From positions 110,120,549-110,184,548 of the forward strand of contig CM043953.1 in NCBI GenBank assembly GCA_014529385.2: a DNA stretch of 64,000 bases, written 5' to 3'. Source of the DNA: Adiantum capillus-veneris. Taxonomy: Eukaryota > Streptophyta > Polypodiopsida > Polypodiales > Pteridaceae. Position 1 is the stretch's first letter; each line of letters starts with the position of its first letter. This document shows positions 31,783 to 42,675 of the stretch, piece by piece. The notes under the pieces were generated by a model, which searched no databases, was not told the DNA's origin, and saw only the letters and a list, made by a program, of their open reading frames with translations. A program made the translations under genes and the position numbers.

Positions 31783-33949
31783 CTACCCTACACCTAACTG
31801 CTTGCGAAAATGCGCAAAGCTCTCTGAGGGAAGTCCTTTTGTAAGTAGATCAGCAGGATTTTCTGTGGTGTGAACTTTGACAAGCTGAAGTTGCTTATCC
31901 TCGAGCATTTCCCTGATGAAATGATACTTCACATCCACATGCTTTGTCTTTGAGTGATAAACTGGATTGCGAGCCAATTGTATAGCACTTTGACTATCAC
32001 AATATAACACAGGCATCTCTTCTTTGATTCCCAAATCTGTTACTAGTCGATTAAGTCAAATTGATTCTTTGCATGCCTCTGATGCTGCAACATATTCAGC
32101 CTCTGTAGTAGACTGAGTAACACAATCTTGTAATCTAGAACGCCATGATACTGCTCCACCAGCCAATGTAAAGACATACCCTGACGTAGACCTTCGGTTG
32201 TCTAAGTCACCTGCATAATCTGAGTCTGTAAAACCCTTTACACTTAGCTCCTGACTCCCATAGCATATACACATACTCTTTGTAGCTTTCAGGTATCTCA
32301 ATATTCCTTTCACTGCCTCCCAATGTTTCTTGCCTAGGTTTGACATGTATCGACTTACTACTCCCACTGCAAATGCAATGTCTGAGCGAGTAGCAATCAT
32401 TGCATACATCAAACTACCCACTGCAGACGCATATGGAATCTTATCTCAATATTCCTTTCACTGCCTCCCAATGTTTCTTGCCTGGGTTTGACATGTATCG
32501 ACTTACTACTCCCACTGCAAATGCAATGTCTGGGTGAGTAGCAATCATTGCATACATCAAACTACCCACTGCAGACACATATGGAATCTTATCCATTTCA
32601 GCCCGTTCTTCCTCAGACACAGGACAATCTTGTTTGCTAAGTTTCACATATGGTGGCAATGGAACACTCAATGCCTTTCCCTTCTCCATATTGAAACGTT
32701 GCAAAACCTTGTCAATATACTCTGTTTGAGATAACCAAATCAACTTCTTTGATCTGTCTCTCTCAATGCGCATACCAAGTATATGACTTGCCTCGCCCAT
32801 GTCTTTCATGTCAAACGATTTTGCCATCTTTGACTTCAAAGCTGAAATTTCTTCCAAGTGCTTGCCAACAATCAACATGTCATCCACATACAAAATAAGG
32901 ATCAGCCAACTGCCATCCTTAGCCTTCTTTGTATATAGACAATGATCAAACTCACTACGTTTGTAGCCTTGAGAAAGCATAAACTTGAGGAATTTATGGT
33001 ACCATGCCCTCGGTGATTGTTTTAAGCCATAAAGACTCTTTAACAACTGGCATACCCAATCTTCCTTGCCTTTCTCAAGAAACCCTTCTGGCTGCTGCAT
33101 GTAAATTTCCACATCTAAATCACCATGCAAGAACGCTGTCCTGACATCCATTTGGTGCAACACCAAATCTAATATGGCAACCAATGCAAGAAAGCATCTC
33201 AATGTAGTCATCTTGACCACCGGAGAGAAGACTTCATCAAAGTCAATGCCTTGTTCTTGCTTAAAGCCCTTGGCAACAAGCCTTGATTTGTACTTTGGCT
33301 GACTATCATGAGCGGTGATCTTATACCTGTAAACCCATTTACAGGGTAGAGCCTTTTTGCCCCGTGGTAATTTAACTAGCTTCCATGTCTGGTTTTTATG
33401 CAGAGCTGTCATCTCTGACTGCATGGCCAATTGCCAATTCCCGGAGTCCTTCATTTGCATTGCTTCCTTGTAACATGAAGGCTCATTGCAATCAGTCAAC
33501 ATGACATAGTTCATAGATGGAACAAACCTATCAGGAGGTCGTGTGACACGTCCAGATCTACGCACAATAGGTGGCTCAGGCTCAGCCATAACCTGTGGTT
33601 CCACTATGTCTTGTCCTTGCTCCTCTTGAGCCCTGACATTATGTCTTGCACGTGCAGGTCCATCTTCTTGGAAGACAACTCTTCTAATCTCCTCAACCCT
33701 CTCTGGTTTAGAATGATATTTGGATTCATTAAAGTGAACATCATTGTTGCGGACAACCTTTCTGGATTCGGGATCCCAAAGTCTGTACCCCATCTCACCA
33801 GAATTACCATAGCCTAGAAAGATGCACTTTCTACTCTTTGGCTCAAGTTTGTTCCTAAATTCCTTTGGAACGTGAGTATATGCCTCACAGCCAAAGACTC
33901 TGAGATGCTTGTATGAGGGCATTTTGCCTGACCATACCATCTCTGGCAC
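31783..33949 (-). pseudogene. copia-2 integrase end, RT and RNase H
   Basis: The frame at 32441-33949 begins with the copia integrase C-terminal motif (YKHLRVFGCEAYTHVPKE) and then runs into RT: WVYRYKITAHDS, GIDFDEVFSPVVKM, SLYGLKQSPRAWYHKF and LILYVDDMLIVGK (intact YVDD). It ends at a frameshift caused by the 148-bp duplication. The frame at 32056-32421 has RNase H (KGFTDSDYAGDLDNRRSTSG; TTEAEYVAASEA) and ends at TGA where Trp is expected. The last piece, 31783-32034, is in the same frame (YCDSQSAIQLARNP, LLTKGLPS). The whole could encode an active enzyme but for these lesions. Confidence 0.95.
32296..32591 (-). repeat. 148-bp tandem duplication in copia-2 RT/RNase H
   Basis: Units 32296-32443 and 32444-32591 both start TCTCAATATTCCTTTC. 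They differ at a few bases (for example CCTAGG/CCTGGG, GAGCGAG/GGGTGAG). The unit is 148 bp, not divisible by three, so the RNase H domain is put out of frame. A TTATC microhomology lies at the junction. Confidence 0.93.
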
Positions 33950-33958
33950 TGAATCCTT

Positions 33959-35920
33959 CTACAAAACCTTGCTAGGAGATCTATTTACAAGATGAACAGT
34001 TGTTGATACAGCTTCAGCCCAAAACCCATTTGGCAGCTGTGCATTAGACAACATACTTCTGACCTTCTCTTTTATGGTCCTATTCATCCTCTCAGCAACA
34101 CCATTTTGAGGAGGATTGTAAGGAGCAGTAAGTTCACGTTTTATACCTTTTGACTCACAAAAGTCCTGAAAGGCCTTTGAAACATACTCTCCACCATTGT
34201 CAGTGCGTAAGCATTTAAGCTTCTTGCCACTCTGATTCTCCACAAGTGTCACAAACGTTTTGAAAACACTAAACGCTTCATCCTTGTGCTTGAGAAAGTA
34301 AACCCATACTTTCCTCGAGTAATCATCTATAAATGTCATAAAGTAAGAAGCTCCCCCTAGAGATAGGTTAGGCATAGGTCCACACAAATCACTATGAACA
34401 AGTGCCAACTGTGTATCTCTTCTACTGCTTCTATGCTTATGTGGCTGCTGTGTTTGTTTACCATACAGACAATGTTCACAAAATTCAAAATCATTAAATG
34501 AAAAGCCAGGCAAATAACCAGAACGAGACAAGATTTCCATTCCCTTCTTGGACATATGTCCTAACCGGCTATGCCACAAAGAAACGTTCGGCTGCTCGGT
34601 TACATTGATTACATTTTTAGAGACATTTGATACATAAATCATGTAAAGTCCTCCAGAATTTACTCCATGTGCTACTGTCATAGAACCCTTGGATATCTTC
34701 CACATGTTCTGTCCAAAAGTGGTGACGTAGCGAGCATCATCAAGTAAACCTGTGCTGATCAAGCTCTTTGTAATTGCGGGAACATGTCTCACATTCTTCA
34801 GCGTGAAAGAAGAGCCATTCTGAAACTTCAATTGAACATCTCCAACACCTAAGATCTCACATGTCTGCCCATTGCCTAGCCGAACATGATCTTTAGTGGT
34901 CACAGAAGAGGTAAACCACTCCTTGTTTGGAGACACATAAAGTGATGCCCCTGAGTCTATAATCCAGTCACTCAGTGCATTTCCATCAGATGCTGTAAGA
35001 AGAGCTGAGTCCATTGTATTCTTCAAGAAGTAGATGTCTCCTGACACTAGACTGTCATCCTCTGCAATAGTGTTTGTCACATTTATTTCTTGAATCTTCA
35101 CTGAGGACTTGTTCTTCTCACCATGGTCTTTAGCTTTCTCTTTGCCTTTTTCTGCTTTCCATTCTCTGCAGCCTCTTTTCATGTGACCCTTCTTGCCACA
35201 ATGGTAGCATTCTATGTCACTCTTGCCTTTAGCACTACGGAACTTGCTACGAGACTGATTCCTCTTTCCACCTTTGTACTTTTCTTTGGTCCTTCCCCTG
35301 ACAACTAAGGCTGTTCCTTTGCCTTTTTCCATTGTCTTTCTATTGGTTTCTTCAGTAAGCAGACTTCCTTCTACACCTGCTATGTTCAAACCATCTGGAG
35401 GTGCAGAATTACTCAAAGCTGTGCGAAAAGTGTCCCAACTTTCTGGCAATGTGATCAACAGGAACATAGCTCTAACAGGTTCATCAAACTTGACACCTTG
35501 AGCTGACAACTGACTATAGATTGTGTTGAATTCATTCAGATGATTGGATATAGGTGTCCCTTCTTTCATCTTCAAGTCAACAAGCTTCTTAAGCCAGTAT
35601 ACCTGTGAAGCTACACTCTGCTTCTCATAAAGATAACTCAGCTTTAACCATGCTTGATAAGCCGACATCTCGTCTGCTACATTGAAGTAAACGCTTTCTG
35701 CCAAAGTCAGCATAATGGTAGAAAGTGCCAATTCATCCATTTCGCTCCATTCATCTTCGTCCATATCTTCTGGTTTTATCCCCTTGAGCTTTATAGGTTT
35801 TATCTGCGTCTTTTGTACCAACACGTGCCAAATCTGCTTCTTCCACAATGGGAAATTGGTTCCATCCAGCTTCTTGATATTGTAAAGAGCAGTGTCCTGT
35901 GATCCAGCGATAGCTACGCT
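33959..35920 (-). pseudogene. copia-2 gag, protease and integrase
   Basis: Open from about 35920 to the TAG at 33959. Gag begins near IAGSQDTALYNIKKLDG but has no ATG; a TGA lies two codons upstream. Gag motifs: VYWLKKLVDLKMKEGTPISN; zinc knuckle CYHCGKKGHMKRGC (near 35195). Protease: WIIDSGASLYVS. Integrase: zinc region HSRLGHMSKKG...CEHCLYGKQ, core VHSDLCGPM, CLRTDNGGEYVS and PPQNGVAERMNR. After the TAG the same frame continues into the RT half. This is one of the most nearly intact coding regions in the window. Confidence 0.95.
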
Positions 35921-36990
35921 TCACAGTAGTTTACTTTCCTGGGAAAAATTCTGCAGAGTTTCCCCTGTAAACTGACCTCTGAACCAATATCAACCTGTCA
36001 AATGAACCAAGAAAGCTTCAGATTCTGCATAAATTTCGGCAGTCTCCTTTGTAAAATGGCTCTGGTGTACTAAAAACATACCAAAAAATAGCTCAAAAAA
36101 CACTGTCTCTCTGACACTGTAAGCTGCGGGTAAACCTGTCCTGCACCTGTACTGTCTCTCACTGTCCTGTCACTGTCCTATAAGCATAGACCGTGACAAT
36201 GCCTCAACGGCAGTAAAGCAAAGATGCAATCCCAACTGTCTAACTTACAGTCAATACATCCTAGCTGCCTATCTAAGGGTGCTCGAGGGATCGCTCCAAG
36301 ACCTGTATCATGAAAGGATCTCAACATTCGAGAGTCCCCCAGCTCAATAAAACCTCACTCGACCCTCAACAAAGGCTGCAGTAAATCTGACAGTACATAG
36401 ACTTCCCACAAAGTCATACATCCACAAATTTCCCACTATATGTTGTAACCGTTGCGGCGGTTGTTTGTTGCGTGACTCACAGCCAGCAAACCCTCAACAA
36501 TCATACATCATCTCTGACAATACATCCCATGTGGAAGTACCTGCAATGTCAGGATGAAATCTGGAATATCAAGCAGCAAACACAAGCTACCTGATGAACT
36601 AGTGGATGTCGCCTACAGTCTGTGTGTAGATGCTCCCGTGTCGTATGTGACACGCCTCCAAGAACTGTGAGCCGTCCTTCGATGTGTAGACAGCCACAAA
36701 TCAACACTCTGGGAGTGTCGATATCCTTAGCACCTGCAGTCGTAGGCCAAAAACCCCAAATTTGCTGAGTCGGATCTGCACCCGCCGAGACCACGTAGTC
36801 GAAAATGGCCTGCGCAGACCTTTGTCGAAGCCGAACGGTGACCGAGATGACCTCAGAATGAAATTCTGAGAGCACCTAGCCCTTCGGGCTGGCCCACAGG
36901 ATTTGGGGCCGTGTCTTCGCCTGTCGAATTTCACTCCAATCTGAGCTGGTGACTCTAGCCTCCTGCAGTGCTGCCCCGAGCCTCGATCTG
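35921..36990 (-). other. 5' leader of copia-2
   Basis: About 1.07 kb between gag and the primer site. No convincing ORF on the sense strand; repeated CTGTCNCTG-type short motifs occur around 36100-36180. Confidence 0.6.
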
Positions 36991-37003
36991 AGCTCTGATA
37001 CCA
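36991..37003 (-). other. tRNA-Met primer binding site (copia-2)
   Basis: The minus strand reads TGGTATCAGAGCT, two bases inside the 5' LTR that starts at 37006. Confidence 0.93.
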
Positions 37004-37005
37004 GT

Positions 37006-37197
37006 TGAAGGAGTACGAGCGGAAGTGCGACGCGAGAGAGAGTGCGAGAAGAAGAGCACGACGATATGGTGAACTCGCTCTACTGTAATGTGTAGAGCAT
37101 AGTGAGTTCTTATTAGGTTTTAACAAAAGAATATGTGTACATACCTGGCGGCCCGCCCACTTACCTAGGCGACCACATTGGGCTTTATACCCCATCA
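37006..37197 (-). repeat. copia-2 5' LTR
   Basis: 192 bp, TGAAGGAGTACGAG to ATACCCCATCA, followed by the target duplication GTTTA. Confidence 0.95.
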
Positions 37198-37202
37198 GTT
37201 TA

Positions 37203-39300
37203 TGGCACTCCAATTCCACCATGGGCTACCAGACAGGAACTGGAGAGACAGGAGATCCCTACTAAACATATGAGAGCTGATAGATCTCAAGGACCACAAC
37301 TAGACCAAGAAATGCAGAGAAGAGATCAAGAAAGGCATTCCCCATAGCCTGGAGTGCCACGGTTGGTCCACATCCCGCAAGCGCCACAATGGAGACCATT
37401 GGCCAGCCTGTGGAGAGTACCTCCAGCAAAGGTCATGTTATGGGGCATCAGGTTCCCTTTTCTGGCCCGATCAATAGGCCATCAACTAGAAACTTGGTTG
37501 CAACAAATGAAGATGATGTAAGAGCCGCATATCAGATACTTGACAAAATCAGAATGCGATCTCTAACAATTGCTGAAGAAAATAGTATGTTGCGTGCCAG
37601 AGAAAAAAATATGCAATTGAAAAATGACAACCCTTCAAGCATGATCCAAATTACCCACCTGAAAGCTGAGGAAGCCAAAAAAGAACTTGACACTCTCAAT
37701 GCAACTCTAAGAGAGGATGAGAGTGAACAAGACAGTCTAACACTGGAAATGGCAGAGGTTTTGAGAGAACTCAAGACTCTCCAAGAAGAAAAGAAAGAGT
37801 AGAAGATGAGCTGGAGGCAACGAAAGATGAAGTGTTGGAGCTGAAAGCAAAATTAGAGCTCCAAGACTTGACAATCAAGAGACTAAGGGCAACCCAGAGG
37901 GCTGCTTAGGCAAGTGCAAGGGGAGATAGTCAAGTTAATCAAGCCTTGGAAGCACAAATCACTGCCCTCCAAAAGGAATTACGGCTAAAACAAAGACAAA
38001 GAACGCATATGGTAGAAAGATCTCTAACTGCGTAGGAGAGAATGAAGGCTGAACACCAAAAGCTTCAAAAAGAACATGAAGAGCTCCAATGACAATTGGC
38101 TACATTGCAAGAAATTTTGGTGGACCAAGCAAAAGAAGCTACTAAAAAGGACATGCTTGGTCAACAACAGATAACAAAATTACAAAAAGAAATAGCCGAA
38201 GCAAGGACACAGGAGACTGAATCGGGGCCCAGTGATCTAGGGACTAACGCCAAAGACGAGCTCTTGGAAGTTCCTGAAGATGCAAAAGATCTGCAACACC
38301 AAGAAGAACAGATAGAGACATAGGAAGAAGCAGAGCGATCATTGACTGCAGAGGAGGAGACACGCCTCTAGATTATGATAGAAAAGTCCACAGCGGAAGA
38401 CCACAGGGCAGCCTTAGAATGGGAGGGAAGAATGTTACACTCAGTAGGAATCCAAGGGCTTGCCACAAATGTGCTTAGGGAGGAATGGATGCAACCTTCA
38501 CTCCCATATCCTCTCCTAAAGTATGAAGTGCTGGTGATAAAGAAGAGAGTCCAAGAGGAAGCCACAGAGCCAGTATATAAGGGAGACGTAAAAAATGCAG
38601 AGACTGCAAAGAAGATAGTGGACTCCCAACCCAAATGGAAAAAAGCTTGGCTTTTCAAGTACCCCAAATTTCTAAACTACTTGCTGGAAGCCCCAAAAAT
38701 TGTCAGGGATGACATTCTATTTTTCCCAATCCCTCGTGTACGCACATGGGCAAACCACTTCAGAATCTTGAAGAGACATCCCAACTAGCTCAATTACCCA
38801 TCTATGCCACCACCCAAGGAAGGAGAGAGAATAAGCGTCTCTTATATGGTGAAAACCCTAGAGGGCACCATTAAGATTTTCACTCGCTCCCCTGACTTGA
38901 CGTGTGTGATGATCAGGAAAATATGCAAAACCCTACCGGCTTGCATTGAAGTGTTCGCACCGTCCAAAGCCACGGACTCAACCCTCCTATCAACGGGCGA
39001 CACTCTCACCACAATGACATTTGATTTGTCAAAGCAACCATCCCCGGAGGTGTTACATCTATTATATCAAAGGGTAATGTTCTTACCAAGCTACCATATG
39101 CAAGCTTTTGAGGAAGCCTTTTACACCGGCTTCTTTACTTATGATAGCAAAATATTCGGCCCCACAGTCACCTTTGGCAATATAAGGTACCAGTCATGCT
39201 TGAAGATGCCAAATCCCCAAGGGTTCCATTGACACAAAGACAGCTTTTACCAGAAGCAGGAGATCAAGACCCATCATGTCAGAGATGACTTGAACGCGAA
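37203..39300 (+). pseudogene. long-ORF element, C-terminal half (coiled coil plus conserved tail)
   Basis: Continues the N-terminal half across the copia-2 insertion. Pieces 37389-37802 and 38096-38323, and the bases between them, are rich in E, K, L and Q with heptad-like leucines (RVEDELEATKDEVLELKAKL; QQQITKLQKEIAEARTQE), a long coiled coil. 38375-38788 and 38804-39232 are a globular-looking conserved tail (KYEVLVIKKRV; KFLNYLLEAPKIVRDDI; HLLYQRVMFLPSYHMQAF), also present at 4780-5206. From about 37800 the coding sense keeps one frame, broken by stops at about seven sites, mostly TAG. The frame runs into the polypurine tract. Function unknown. Confidence 0.65.
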
Positions 39301-39309
39301 AGGGGGGAG
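39299..39309 (+). other. polypurine tract of long-ORF element
   Basis: AAAGGGGGGAG directly before the LTR start TGTTGATGG. It fixes the plus orientation and the 5' edge of the LTR. Confidence 0.85.
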
Positions 39310-39512
39310 TGTTGATGGCCAAACACTGAAGGAGTTTTTCCCAACTTTTTGTATCATGATTTTTGAAGCGGAATGACATTTTTTGTAATATTTAAGTGGC
39401 GAAAATTCCTTGTGGGAATGGGCCTCTAAGGAGGAAATGTATATAAGCCACTTATTGTAACCCTAAGCCAACTTTCGAATTAATCAAATCCCAAGTTTAC
39501 TATGCGTTGTGT

Positions 39513-39591
<79 letters not shown>

Positions 39592-39827
39592 CTTCTCTTC
39601 CCTACGCGCTCCACAGAACCTCCATTGCGAAAGCGACACCGCCAATGCGTTAGCAACAACTAGGGCTTCAATCCAACGCCAAGCTTGCACGATTCCGGTG
39701 TCGTTGCGAAGCAAGCTCCTCCAAGATTGTGGGTGAGTTTTCTTGCAAACCGTGTGTCCGTTTGGTGATTTCTTTATACCTATGGGTTCACAATGAGTAG
39801 ATCTACGGATTAGGACCATACACAACA
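39310..39827 (+). repeat. LTR of long-ORF element
   Basis: 518 bp with TGTTG/CAACA inverted ends. A TATA box (TGTATATAAGCC, 39448-39459) is followed by a (GA)n tract at 39513-39588 in the likely transcribed part. After the LTR, TTTGGTGCCTGTC (39828-39840) loosely resembles a tRNA-Asp primer site. This leaves open whether it is a 3' LTR or a shared LTR of a tandem element. Confidence 0.85.
39513..39588. repeat. (GA)n microsatellite inside LTR
   Basis: About 76 bp of GA, some 60 bp after the TATA box of the LTR. Confidence 0.95.
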
Positions 39828-41099
39828 TTTGGTGCCTGTCTTTATACGCGATTGTCGCACGAGGCGATTTGAGGTAGGATATAGTTAGAGTCCATAAGGT
39901 AATGATCTCTTGATGAGGAGAGTGTTTCCTATAAGTTTTGTGACTTTTCAAATGTGTTTGGTCTAGTTTTGGATAGCATGGGCATCGTAGGTAGAGATGC
40001 TTTCACTAGCGCATAGAACATTAGATTTGATTTCTTTGAGTAGAGATTGTCTTAAAAGGTCGAGAAGGTGATTGATACTCATCTCCTTGTTTCGATGCGC
40101 CTGTGGGTTAAGCTTCATCCTTGGCTAACATAGAGTTCTTGGTTTTGTTCTCGCTATGCTAGCATCCGCTCGCGCAGTATCCACCAACACAAGAATTTTG
40201 AAAATTTCAGATTTTTCCTGTAGGTATGTATATTCCGTGCAATGCGGCGGGTGAGCTTGCAAGATGTTGTATCCTATGGAGCTTGTGGTATTATACTTAC
40301 AAATCATGATTTTTCTATTATTCTTGCTACATGTTATGTTATACAAGTGACGAGTGGTGCAAAAATGAAGTTTTTAGCAAAAGATTTGAAGCAGAGCACA
40401 TCATTATGCATCTTGGAAGGAGGGTTTTGAGTGTGCTCCCTCTTTCTTCTATCATAGTTGTTAGTGATGCCTATATACATGCGTCCATTCATGCTGCATG
40501 TGATGGAATATAATGTGTATCTGATGTTCGCTGCCTCTTGATGCCTACGTTGTCCTGTTCGAGCAGCATTACATGGTTCTTGTTGTCCTGTGTTGAATGG
40601 TAAGAGTCATGGCGGTTTGAGACAAAAAAGAGAAAATAAAAGCAAAGGACATTACATGAAAGAGTATATGCAAGTAAATTTGATTAACTCAATAGAAGCT
40701 CAACTATAGGCTGGGCCTGGTTACTATTGTAAGCATATGGGTCAAACTGTTTGAATCACAATGCGTAAAATTATTTGTCGTGCTGCCATGGGACTTTTTG
40801 TGTTGTGATAGATGGCGTGTATCCTTTGCACTCTTTCTTGAAGTTGGCCAAAATCTCGCTTGCATCGTTGTTTGACATGTCCATTAGTTCTACGGGCTGG
40901 CGTACAACAACATTACTAAAATGTACGGTTTGATGCTTGTCTTTGTCTACAGAAGGCGATTTGCATCCTCTATAGTCATGTGGTCCTCGGAGACGTCAAT
41001 ATCTGTGCCTAGCTTTACGATGATCTCTTTGGTAAGGCCTGTGTAAGTTAATTGTGTTAGTCCATTGCTATGTACTTATATGAGGAAAGGAGTTTTTGT
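39828..41099. other. unassigned between LTR and Helitron
   Basis: No supported gene. The first 300 bp could be the leader of an LTR element (see the LTR entry). Short ORFs at 40242-40513 are not recognised. The left end of the Helitron probably lies somewhere in 40500-41100, but no CTRR end with hairpin was identified. Confidence 0.4.
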
Positions 41100-41337
41100 G
41101 TGTTAATAAAATTGACATGTTGCTTGTTTGATTCCCATAGACTTATCCTCCGCGGATTTGTTCGCATACCTGTCCATGAATGCACGTAATTTTGTGTACT
41201 GCAATGTTCTGTTTGAAAAGGTCAAAAAGTCTCTGCATAAAAAATGGAAAACCAGCATTATATGTGCTGGCATACATCGAATGAAAACTAAGTAGTAGTG
41301 CTTGACATATACTATTATACCTTGTTGTTGCTCATGT

Positions 41338-42602
41338 TTAAGGCGATGTTGTTGCAATTTGGATATATGCCCTATGAGTGCAAATCACTGTAGTGGAACT
41401 GTTTATGTAGTCATGAACATCCTTCTCATGTAGTATGCATGCACTCAGAGTGGTCTCAATCTCTTGAACTGTGGGTTTCATTTTGTGAATAATGGTCAGG
41501 AAGTTAAGCAACTCTGGATTGGTGGCATGCCTGACAGGGCATGACATATTGTAAAAAGTGGCATGCAACTAGTGTATAGAGCTTGTGATGTGACACACGT
41601 AACATAGTTCCGTTGCATGGCTACACACGGGGGGTAGTTGGGTGAGGTATCCAAGCAAAATAACACACTTTTCACTAAAAGGATCATCCAACATCTCGCC
41701 TGTGACATTGACAATTTGCCTGACAACAAGATCAAAAGTTGTTTTTGTGAGCATGGATAATTCATCGATGATTATCATGCCCGCCTCCTTTATATCGATA
41801 TATCGATCATCAATTTCATGAATGCATAGTGGGTAGAGTTCATTTCTAGCTGGTATTTTGATATGGTAATGAACTGTGGATGCCATGCTATTGAGCCTAG
41901 TTGTTTCCACTCCACACACTTATCTTGCTTAACATAGTCATACGTCAAACATCCAATCAAATGGGTTTTCCCACTGCATGGGGTTCCTGTGACAATGCGC
42001 AAACCTTTTGTGGTAGTCACCAAGCGGTCGTATATATTTTGTTGTTCGTTTATGAGTGTCAAATCGGCAACACTAGCAAATTCTCTTAGTACAACCAATG
42101 ACTTCAGGCGATGGTGTTCTGTATCTGGGACATTGTCTAATGAAGTTGTCGTTGTTTCATTTGCTTTGCACAATGCAGTCTTTTGGATGATCATTTGGAC
42201 AAGCTGGTCTATGGGATCAGAGATTAGCATGTTCTCCTGCGTGTACTCTATAAGGTACATCTCGAAGTCTTCGTTGCTCTGAATTAGATTCCTTATTTGG
42301 CACTCCATGAAGTAGGATGACAATGTATTTTCAGGTGATATTAGTTCAGCCTCTGCATGAAAGGATGTACAACAAAGCAGTACATTATAAAAGAAAGCCT
42401 TTGTGTGGTGTCCTGGGTGGTATTCTGTAAATCTGGTGAGCCTATTTTGATGTGTGATGGTGTTCCAATAGCTGTCTATTGAGCTCAACATTTTTCTTTG
42501 CAATGTAGAGGGCTTTTGAATAACATGATTCTTGTGGTATTCAAAGAATGTCAAATGTTCTAGCGTGGTTGGCCTGGCAGTCAACGGGGTGCATGACAAC
42601 AT
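41338..42602 (-). pseudogene. Helitron PIF1-family helicase domain
   Basis: The frame at 41790-42602 carries Walker A GTPCSGKTH (residues 206-214). The frame at 41569-41919 carries Walker B IIIDELSM followed by LLGYLTQLPPV, the PIF1 motif III region (usually GD.RQLPPV), which is altered. The piece at 41338-41568 (NPELLNFLTI) continues the domain. A frameshift lies between the first two frames. The helicase would unwind DNA during Helitron transposition; it is not functional here. The walker motifs and order make the call secure. Confidence 0.9.
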
Positions 42603-42675
42603 TCTGTGATCTAGATAGAATATGATGCCTATGATCGGGAGGGGAGGAGTCTATGTAGTGAACAACCTCACTTTT

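Larger units (their letters stand above)
31497..37202 (-). mobile_element. Ty1/copia element 2, complete, young
   Basis: 5,696-bp minus-strand element (31502-37197) with 192-bp LTRs differing at three positions by eye (about 1.6%). It is flanked by the 5-bp duplication GTTTA (31497-31501, 37198-37202). All copia domains are present. Its ORF has only a few lesions: one TAG at 33959-33961, one TGA replacing an expected TGG at 32056-32058, a 148-bp tandem duplication, and no ATG where gag should start. It is a different family from copia-A. Confidence 0.96.
29940..39827 (+). mobile_element. non-autonomous LTR element with one long unknown ORF
   Basis: Plus-strand element split by copia-2. It has a long decayed ORF (29940-31501 and 37198-39300), a polypurine tract (AAAGGGGGGAG, 39299-39309) and a 3' LTR (39310-39827, TGTTG...CAACA). 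No reverse transcriptase, integrase or protease motif was found. The 5' LTR was not identified; the upstream palindrome-bearing region may be its leader or unrelated host sequence. A truncated second copy of the same ORF lies at 4780-5206, so this is a repeat family. It resembles the LARD class in lacking catalytic genes. Confidence 0.75.
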
